Shown in pieces: positions 55,762 through 64,000 of a stretch of DNA of 64,000 nt (within the stretch, counting starts at the first letter, position 1; each line of letters starts with the position of its first letter). The notes under the pieces were generated by a model. The model saw nothing but the letters and a program-made list of their open reading frames with translations. It did not search any database and was not told the DNA's origin. This stretch comes from Pachypanchax playfairii (taxonomy: Eukaryota; Chordata; Actinopteri; Cyprinodontiformes; Aplocheilidae): NCBI GenBank assembly GCA_006937955.1, contig SSNP01000068.1, positions 481,201 to 545,200 on the forward strand. The letters are read 5' to 3'. Position numbers and translations under genes: made by a program.

Positions 55762-58700
55762 ACCACGCCCCCTTCCATCAGCTGGGAACTTCCTCCTCAC
55801 TGTTCCAAACCCAGATGTTTCCCTCCTCTGGTCAAGACCAGAACCAAACATTCCCTTCAGTTTGAAGACATCAAGTCCAACATCTTCCAGTCTAGAAGGA
55901 AACATCTTCATAATCCTGTTAGATTCAGAACACCCAGATTCATCTCCTCAGATCTGGTTCTGTAACAGCTCCGTCTCACATCTGGTTCTGTAACAGCTAC
56001 ATCTCAGATCTGGTTCTGTAACAGCTTCATCTCAGATCTGGTTCTGTAACAGCTTCATCTCAGATCTGGTTCTGTAACAGCATCATCTCAGATCTGGTTC
56101 TGTAACAGCATCATCTCAGATCTGGTTCTGTAACAGCTCCGTCTCAGATCTGGTTCTGTAACAGCTCCGTCTCAGATCTGTTCTGTAACAGCTCCGTCTA
56201 ACATCTGGTTCTGTAACAGCTCCGTCTCAGATCTGGTTCTGTAACAGCTCCGTCTCAGATCTAGTTCTGTAACAGCATCATCTCAGATCTGGTTCTGTAA
56301 CAGCATCATCTCAGATCTGGTTCTGTAACAGCTCCGTCTCAGATCTGGTTCTGTAACAGCATCATCTCAGATCTGGTTCTGTAACAGCTTCGTCTCAGAT
56401 CTGGTTCTGTAACAGCTTCGTCTCAGATCTGGTTCTGTAACAGCTTCGTCTCAGATCTGGTTCTGTAACAGCTTCATCTCAGATCTGGTTCTGTAACAGC
56501 TTCATCTCAGATCTGGTTCTGTAACAGCTTCATCTCAGATCTGGTTCTGTAACAGCATCATCTCAGATCTGGTTCTGTAACAGCATCATCTCAGATCTGG
56601 TTCTGTAACAGCTTCGTCTCAGATCTGGTTCTGTAACAGCATCGTCTCAGATCTGGTTCTGTAACAGCATCGTCTCAGATCTGGTTCTGTAACAGCATCG
56701 TCTCAGATCTGGTTCTGTAACAGCATCGTCTCAGATCTGGTTCTGTAACAGCTCCGTCTCAGATCTGGTTCTGTAACAGCTCCGTCTAACATCTGGTTCT
56801 GTAACAGCTCCGTCTCAGATCTGGTTCTGTAACAGCTCCGTCTCAGATCTGGTTCTGTAACAGCTCCGTCTCAGATCTGGTTCTGTAACAGCTCCGTCTC
56901 AGATCTGTTTCTGTAACAGCATCATCTCAGATCTGGTTCTGTAACAGCATCATCTCAGATCTGGTTCTGTAACAGCTCCGTCTCAGATCTGTTTCTGTAA
57001 CAGCCTCGTCTCAGATCTGGTTCTGTAACAGCTCCGTCTCAGATCTGGTTCTGTAACAGCATCATCTCAGATCTGGTTCTGTAACAGCATCATCTCAGAT
57101 CTGGTTCTGTAACAGCTCCGTCTCAGATCTGGTTCTGTAACAGCTCCGTCTCAGATCTGGTTCTGTAACAGCTCCGTCTCAGATCTGGTTCTGTAACAGC
57201 TCCGTCTCAGATCTGGTTCTGTAACAGCATCATCTCAGATCTGGTTCTGTAACAGCATCGTCTCAGATCTGGTTCTGTAACAGCATCGTCTCAGATCTGG
57301 TTCTGTAACAGCTCCGTCTCAGATCTGGTTCTGTAACAGCATCGTCTCAGATCTGGTTCTGTAACAGCATCGTCTCAGATCTGGTTCTGTAACAGCTCCG
57401 TCTCAGATCTGTTTCTGTAACAGCATCATCTCAGATCTGGTTCTGTAACAGCTCCGTCTAACATCTGGTTCTGTAACAGCTCCGTCTAACATCTGGTTCT
57501 GTAACAGCTCCGTCTCAGATCTGGTTCTGTAACAGCATCATCTCAGATCTGGTTCTGTAACAGCATCGTCTCAGATCTGGTTCTGTAACAGCTCCGTCTC
57601 AGATCTGGTTCTGTAACAGCTTCATCTCAGATCTGGTTCTGTAACAGCTTAATCTCAGATCTGGTTCTGTAACAGCTCTGTCTCAGATCTGGTTCTGTAA
57701 CAGCTTCATCTCAGATCTGGTTCTGTAACAGCATCATCTCAGATCTGGTTCTGTAACAGCATCGTCTCAGATCTGGTTCTGTAACAGCATCATCTCAGAT
57801 CTGGTTCTGTAACAGCATCATCTCAGATCTGGTTCTGTAACAGCATCGTCTCAGATCTGGTTCTGTAACAGCATCATCTCAGATCTGGTTCTGTAACAGC
57901 ATCATCTCAGATCTGGTTCTGTAACAGCTCCGTCTCAGATCTGGTTCTGTAACAGCTCCGTCTCAGATCTGGTTCTGTAACAGCATCATCTCAGATCTGG
58001 TTCTGTAACAGCATCATCTCAGATCTGGTTCTGTAACAGCATCATCTCAGATCTGGTTCTGTAACAGCTTCGTCTCAGATCTGGTTCTGTAACAGCTTCG
58101 TCTCAGATCTGGTTCTGTAACAGCTCCGTCTCAGATCTGGTTCTGTAACAGCTCCGTCTCAGATCTGGTTCTGTAACAGCATCGTCTCAGATCTGGTTCT
58201 GTAACAGCATCGTCTCAGATCTGGTTCTGTAACAGCATCAGGTTCTGGAGATGAAACTGTTTGTTTTGATATAAAATACAAGCAGTGAAATCTGCTGAAT
58301 GAATCTAGATGTTCTCCACTCTGATACCAGAACCTTGTTGTTCTACTGACATCATGTCCAGTGATCTGAATAACTGACTGGAGACAAAGTCCCAGATTTT
58401 TGATCTTTTGGACTTCCTGTGTTTCCATCCCTGGAAACCAAACAGGTGGACTCTTCTGTCCCACCTGGTCTACAGGTTACAGGTTCTGTTGAAGGATTTT
58501 ATGTCCCATTTAATTCTCAAGTATTTACTAAAGGAAAGTACTACTCAGTATTTTCTGGAATCTAAAGAAGTATTTCAGCTTTAGTCTAGAAGTTTTTGGG
58601 TTTCACTTACAGTAAACGGAACCGGTTGAATTCTTTGTTCTCATCACCTGGGTGTTTGGGTCTGTGTTCTGTTGGGCTCACCAGAACCTGAACTCGTCTC

Positions 58701-58957
58701 TGGTATTTCAAACTTCTTCTGATCAGGTTCTTTAGTGTTAAACCCGGTTCACATCCTGTAGGTAGTTTCTATCTCTGGTCCAGAGCGCGTGAACATTGAG
58801 CAGACTTTGCACAAGCCCCGCCTCTGCTGATGATGATGCTGCTTCAAGGACAGAAACCCTTTCAAGACACTATGACGGTGCTACTGGACTCATTTTGATT
58901 CCTTATCCAGTGTTCTGTAGAACCGGACTCCGAACGGCCCTGCTGTTTCTGAATAAA
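55762..58957 (+). other. Probable dclk2 3' UTR
   Basis: Follows the stop codon and contains the 28-bp repeat array. A candidate polyadenylation signal AATAAA lies at 58952-58957. The extent is inferred. Confidence 0.35.
55940..58242. repeat. 28-bp satellite array, about 80 units
   Basis: Head-to-tail copies of (G/A)TCTCAGATCTGGTTCTGT plus AACAGC(TCC/TTC/ATC), with almost no indels. The main variation is in the three-base slot and the first base. The period is not a multiple of three, so it does not encode a repeat protein. Begins about 180 bases after the dclk2 stop. Confidence 0.97.
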
Positions 58958-61724
58958 ACTGATAACACAGACAGGAAGTGACTCATCAAAATATAAAGAG
59001 AAGAGATGCAGTGTTTTACAGAGAACCCTGTTTCTACTTCCTGTCCCGGGATGTCTTCCATTTAAGAAACGTCTCATGTCCTCTGTCTCTGTCCTCCACG
59101 TCTCCTTCAGCTGTCGCTAAAGACATTTCTCATTTCTTTGTCTCACCAACTGAGAAGAGACTCGAGTCCTGTGCCTGTTTACGCTGCTGAACCCGTTGTT
59201 CCACAGGTTCGACCCATCAGAATGTAGAACTTACAGGTTCATGTTGGACTCACTGTTTGTAGTTTGGACAGTTACTGGATTAAATGTGAGATTAACAGAC
59301 GAACTGGGAGGCTTGAACTCACCTGAAGGACAGAAACAGGAAGTCTGATTGATTCTGGCTTTTACTTTGAAGTGAAATTTACTCAGTAAAGGAAGTTTTA
59401 AAGTCTCATTTAAAATACATCCTATAATAATAAAATGAGCCTACTGAAGTCTAATCCCATTTCAGTGGTCCTCAGCTGGATGTCAGCAGGAAGTGAGACT
59501 GATATTAGGTCTATAACAAGATATAAATCCATACAGAACAGATGCAGTCGATGTTTCTCATGATGAATCTGGTTAATTTCAGCAACAGTTAAACTATAAA
59601 ACTCAACTATAAGTTCTCCCAGGTGTTAAAGAACTCTTCATTTTCTAACATTCTTCTTTTGTAGAAATATAAAGAAAACTGGAAGAAACAGCTGCATCTG
59701 TTTCTGTAAAACAAACAGCTGATGATCAAGGAGCATCATGGGAAATGGGACTGGGCCTCAGTGTCCTCCTCAGGTCTTGTCCTACATCCAGACCTTCACA
59801 TTCTCACCAGACTCTGTACTGTAGCCCAGTAAGTGGGTGACTTCCAGACCTCCCCGTCCAGAGACCAGTTCCTGTCCCGAGGTCCGTCTCCCGTCCAACC
59901 CCGAGCCGTCCGCCTCTCCTCACGTCACCAGGATAAACGATGCTGTAAATACTGTGAATATCATCCGTCTGTCCGCGTCTGTGTGAGTCTGTTGTGACGT
60001 AGAGAAACTGTAGCAGTTTGAAAATAAGTAAAAAACAATGAAAAGAAGAATCTCATTGTGGACACGAGGCGTCAGCACCATGAAAAACCTCCCCAAAGAC
60101 TTTTCAAACAACATTTAGACATTTTAAAGTGTATTTTCAGTAGTTAGCTAATTATTCAATTCAAACTAGTGAGATTTTTGGAATTAAGGGTATCTGAAGA
60201 GTGAAAAGTGTTTTTACAGTTCTGGTAGCAAACATGATAATAGTTCTCATTCTTTATATGATCATGTGTCTGTAAAATGTGACATCATACATGTAGCTTC
60301 ATGCAAACATGTTTACCTGTCTGATTCCTGGTTGTTAGAGAAGAAGAAGATGTGTGTGATGTTTCTACGTCTGCGTCATACGAAGGAGGTTCTTTTCTAT
60401 AAAACGTGTCATGTGACTCACCTGACGCAGTGATGCAACCTTTCCATGGCCTTGACCTTTAGTTGGAGCTGCTGTAAGAGTTTGGCAGGATGTGCTGCTG
60501 AAGGCGTGTGAAGGAAAGTCTGAGTGTTTATAATCACCAGGTTGATCTGTGAGTCACTGAGATCGAGTCGCAGTTTGTTTGTAGGGAGTGAAGAAAGTCT
60601 CGTCGCTCCAGATACTCGGTTAAAAAGTGTTGACGTCTACATTTCAATAATTTAGTCTCCCATCAATAAAAACCTTTGATTCTCTGCTGGTTTTAAACAG
60701 TTAATAATCAGCTGACGTCTGAGACTTTCCTCGCGTCTCTACAAACAAACCAGCAGGTGGAGTTTTTCTACTTTAAACATTTAAAAGGAACTTGAGCATC
60801 AGCCAGACTCTTTACTAGCAGCTCAGCCTGACCTTTCATGCCTGTTATAAACCCAGTGGTCTTAATTCTTCTCTCTTTGTTTTTACCAAACCAAGAGGAG
60901 CCTTCTGTTGTTACTGTTAGTCCTGCAGCCACCTGGGTCCAAAATCTGCTGCAGTCTGTTCAGTCTGTGTGACTTCCTGTTTGGCATGTTGTTGAGTTTT
61001 AACTGTGAACGATCCGTGCTGACGTCTCCATGTGTTTTTGTCTTCTGAAAAGGCCAAAATATGCTGAAAGTAATTTGACATCCAGATAAACTCTTGGTAC
61101 AAACGAGAACCCGGCGTGAGTTTTTTCATCTGAGTTTACAGCCAATCACAGTCCTGTTGATCTGGACCCTGAAACACATGACGTGTGTTTTATTGACATG
61201 CAGCGGTGTTACTTAATGTTGGACGAAGCTGCAGAGGTCAAAGATCAGAGTGGACTGGCTCAGGTGGCTGTTCTCACTGAACCCGGTGTGTGTTTTGGTT
61301 TTCTTAAACTAAATCTCAAAGTTGACACTAATTTTACTCATGCGTCATTATAATCATTCAGTATGTCTCAGACTGGTTTTATATCATCATGTGCAAAAAG
61401 TTCAATTCATTTTAAGTTATTTGTATTTTCATGGTTGTAGAATTGAAACAACAAACTTATATTGAGTTTCTCATGTTGAGATTGTTTTTGTTAAACCAGT
61501 CCAGTGATTTAAGGAACGAGAGCGTCCGTGTTTCAGACATGTTTAATGTTAAAAACTGATTTTTAATGTCACATGTGGAACTTGAACTTGTGTGTTTGCT
61601 GAGATCAGAGGGGGTGATTAAACTTTGTGTTGAGAAAACATGAACTGAACTGTGAAATAAAACTCATGCAGTTGCATCACCTTTAAGTGTTGTCTCAAAA
61701 ACTCCATCCTACAGCTGGAATGTA
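58958..61724. other. Intergenic, no gene seen
   Basis: About 2.8 kb between dclk2 and the finTRIM gene. Short frames lack domain similarity, and no RNA gene was recognised. Confidence 0.45.
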
Positions 61725-62370
61725 TGGGGTACCCTTTATAAAGTTACAAAGTCAAATATTACTGCAATATTTTTGGTTATTTCGCCAGTCATAGGAGGAG
61801 GGGTTAATTTCTCAAACGCATATTTTTACCTTGTTATTTATTTATTTATAAATGTTACATTTACAAACTAAATATTTAGTTAGCAAGCGAAATATATATA
61901 TTTCTAAATTAAATCTTTAATTTGCAAGCTAAATATGTAGTGTGCCAATTAAATATTTAGCTCCAACCTAAATTTTAACTAATATGCAAATTCACTTGCC
62001 AATAAGTGGAAGTGGACGACCAAACTAGAAGCTGGACCTTGCAAACTTCTAGTGAACATGCGGACACCTGCATGAAAATAAAATAATTAGGTTGTAAAAT
62101 AAATATTTAAGTTTGACCTAAATATTTAGTTTGCAAATTAAATATTTAATTTTAAAAATAAATATCTAGTTTGCAAAAATAAACATTTGACTTCAAATTA
62201 AATATTTAGCTTGCTAATTATATACTTAGTAAATGTCACATTTATAAATAAGTAATTAACAAGGTTAAAACATGCATTTGAATTTTTTTTTCTCCTACGA
62301 CAGGCCAAACCAAAAATATTGCTGTTAATATTTGACTGTGTAACTTTACAAACTGCATCCCACAGAATGT
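61725..62370. mobile_element. Foldback/MITE-like element with long inverted arms
   Basis: Left arm words TAAAGTTAC, GTCAAATATTACTGCAATAT and TTTATAAATGTTACATTTA recur inverted at the right end in the reverse order (TTTATAAAT near 62240, CAAAAATATTGCTG near 62312, GTAACTTTAC near 62340). Arms exceed 130 bp. The centre (61860-62230) repeats AAATATTTAG and TTTGCAA words. No coding. Confidence 0.8.
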
Positions 62371-62851
62371 GGTTTTCAATTCTAAAAATCTGAATATCTC
62401 AGCTGGTCTCTTCTTCAGGTGCTTCTAGGGAACAGGAGGTGGAGGAGACACTGAAGACATTTAAGACATTTAACACTAACAGAAATGTGGGAGAACTCCA
62501 GAAGGATTAAAACAACTGTAGAGCAGACGCATCAAGTATTAAAAGAACATCTGGAGATGAAATCAATAAAAAAAACTAGTCCATGTTTTTTATCTGAAGG
62601 TTTAAAAGGAACAAACTGATTATAAACGTGTAAATGGGTCAAAAGGTTACATTTCCTGCAGCTTGGAAGAAAATCACTAAAACGTCTTTGTGTCCTGAGA
62701 CAGAGTCCGTCTCTGACAACAGGTTCAGCCCTTTTAAACAGGTGACAAGGAATCAGTCTAATCGATGTCCCGTGAAGACAAAACGCCAGTAAAACAAATT
62801 TAGGTTACATTTTGTCTGACAGAAAACCTGAAGCAGCTGCTGAGAGCTGAA
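62371..62851 (+). promoter_or_regulatory. Upstream region of the finTRIM gene
   Basis: Lies between the foldback element and the ATG at 62852. A GCCCTTTTAAACAGG stretch near 62728 is TATA-like but not convincing. An upstream non-coding exon is possible. Confidence 0.3.
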
Positions 62852-64000
62852 ATGGCAGAACAAAGGAACCAGATGGATTCTGTTAAACTCTCCTGTTCCA
62901 TCTGTTTGGATCTGCTGACCGACCCGGTGACGATTCCCTGTGGACACAGTTACTGTATGAACTGTATTAAAACATGTTGGAATACAGGAAATAGAAAGAG
63001 AATCTACAGCTGTCCTCAATGCAGACAGATGTTTCCACTGAGACCTGTTCTAATGAAAAACATAATGTTAGCAGAGTTGGTGGAGCAGCTGAAGAAGACT
63101 GGACTCCAGGATGTTCCAGCTGATCACCACTATGCTGGACCTGAAGACGTGTCCTGTGATGTCTGCACTGAGAGGAAACTGAAAGCTGTCAAATCCTGTC
63201 TGGTCTGTTTGGTTTCATACTGTCAGAAACATCTTCAGCCTCATTATGATGTCACACAATTACAGAAACACATGCTGGTGGAACCCTCCAAGAACCTCCA
63301 GGAGAACATCTGCTCTAATCACGATGAGGTGATGAAGATCTTCTGTCGTACTGATCAGACGTGTATCTGTTATCTCTGTTTGATGGATGAACATCAAGGA
63401 CATGAAACCGTTTCAGCAGCAGCAGAAAGAGCTGAGAAGCAGAAGAACCTGGAGGTGATTCAACAACAAATCCATCAGAGAATCCAGGACAGAGAAGAAG
63501 ATATAAAGCTGCTTCAGCAGGAGGTGAAGAACATCAATGTCTCTGCTGATAAAACAGTGGAGGACAGTGAGAAGATCTTCACTCAGCTGATCCATCTGAT
63601 CCAGAAAAGAAGGTCTGAAGTGAAGCAGCAGGTCAGATCCCAGCAGGAAACTGAAGTGAGTCGAGTCAAAGAGCTTCAGGAGAAGCTGGAGCAGGAGATC
63701 ACTGAGCTGAAGAGGAAAGACTGGGAGCTGCAGCAGCTCTCACACACAGAGGATCACAACCAGTTTCTCCACAACTACCCCTCAGTGTCAGCACTCAGTG
63801 AGTCTCCACACTCATCCAGCATCAAGACACGTCCTCTCAGGTACTTTGAGGACGTGACAGCAGCTGTGTCAGAGCTCAGAGACAAACTACAGGACATTCT
63901 GAGGGACATGAAGACAAACATCTCAGAGAAAGTTACTCAGGTGGATGCTTTACTGCCAGAACCAGAACCAGAACCAGAACCAGAATCAAATACCAGAGCA
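62852..64000 (+). CDS. finTRIM-like E3 ligase (tripartite motif), 3' end beyond window
   Basis: Continuous frame of 383 codons open at the window edge, starting MAEQRNQMDSVKLSCSIC. RING C3HC4: Cys15, Cys18, Cys30, His32, Cys35, Cys38, Cys54, Cys57. A B-box region follows (CDVC at about 102-105 to CQKHLQPH, then ICSNHDEVMKIFC and CYLCLMDEHQGH). A long coiled coil (about 190-310) comes next, then a linker ending in a Pro-Glu repeat. A B30.2 domain would be expected next in this family but is outside the window. The sequence style matches teleost finTRIM (ftr) genes, a large antiviral-linked fish family. The exact member is unknown. No intron is seen so far, although finTRIMs often have a few. 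Confidence 0.9.
   Translation, partial: MAEQRNQMDSVKLSCSICLDLLTDPVTIPCGHSYCMNCIKTCWNTGNRKRIYSCPQCRQMFPLRPVLMKNIMLAELVEQLKKTGLQDVPADHHYAGPEDVSCDVCTERKLKAVKSCLVCLVSYCQKHLQPHYDVTQLQKHMLVEPSKNLQENICSNHDEVMKIFCRTDQTCICYLCLMDEHQGHETVSAAAERAEKQKNLEVIQQQIHQRIQDREEDIKLLQQEVKNINVSADKTVEDSEKIFTQLIHLIQKRRSEVKQQVRSQQETEVSRVKELQEKLEQEITELKRKDWELQQLSHTEDHNQFLHNYPSVSALSESPHSSSIKTRPLRYFEDVTAAVSELRDKLQDILRDMKTNISEKVTQVDALLPEPEPEPEPESNTRA

Noticed and set aside
55940..58242. Regular 28-bp repeats as a CRISPR array
   Set aside because: Units are contiguous with no unique spacers, the genome is vertebrate, and no cas genes are present. It is a satellite array.
62753..63019. Minus-strand frame over the finTRIM start
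   Set aside because: It is antisense to the RING coding sequence on the plus strand, which is clear.

Overview
The window reads as genomic DNA from a teleost fish. It carries spliced vertebrate genes with GT-AG introns, two NLR genes of the fish-specific FISNA-NACHT class ending in B30.2 exons, a finTRIM-type gene, a doublecortin-like kinase gene, Tc1, hAT and LINE copies typical of fish, and long CA microsatellites. The species cannot be named from the sequence. All main genes lie on the + strand.

Layout. (1) 976-13290: NLR gene A, nine coding exons, 1045 codons plus stop, encoding two short Ser-rich N-terminal exons, a RING, FISNA-NACHT, two LRR exons and a PRY-SPRY exon. Its introns hold a full-length Tc1 copy and an antisense LINE remnant. 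(2) 13291-17254: intergenic, with a gutted endogenous retroviral element that has a tRNA-Tyr primer site, and an orphan possible exon. (3) 17255-21684: a gap-bounded duplication of the first two exons of the next NLR gene, with half a Tc1 element between the copies. (4) 21376-30086: NLR gene B, same architecture, eight coding exons, 1028 codons plus stop. (5) 30140-36718: repeats, including nested hAT-type elements, and a block assembled twice around a 10-N gap. (6) 38018-55761: a DCLK2-like gene whose 15 coding exons keep frame over 717 codons plus stop. Its second intron contains a block assembled three times and joined by single n characters. A 53-bp minisatellite precedes the kinase exons and about 80 copies of a 28-bp repeat follow the stop codon. 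(7) 61725-62370: a long inverted-repeat element. (8) 62852-64000: the 5' part of a finTRIM-like gene that runs off the window.

Function. The NLR genes and the finTRIM gene look like parts of an innate immune cluster. Both NLRs carry an N-terminal C3HC4 RING and a C-terminal B30.2, the two ends of a TRIM protein, around an NLR core. Their NACHT exons are almost identical over about 1.4 kb and diverge sharply outside it, which suggests gene conversion. dclk2 is a microtubule-binding kinase with no obvious tie to its neighbours.

Caution. The gaps (17255-17264, 18168, 34370-34379, 45034, 47232) all sit at junctions of near-identical blocks. Several apparent duplications here are therefore probably assembly or haplotype artefacts.
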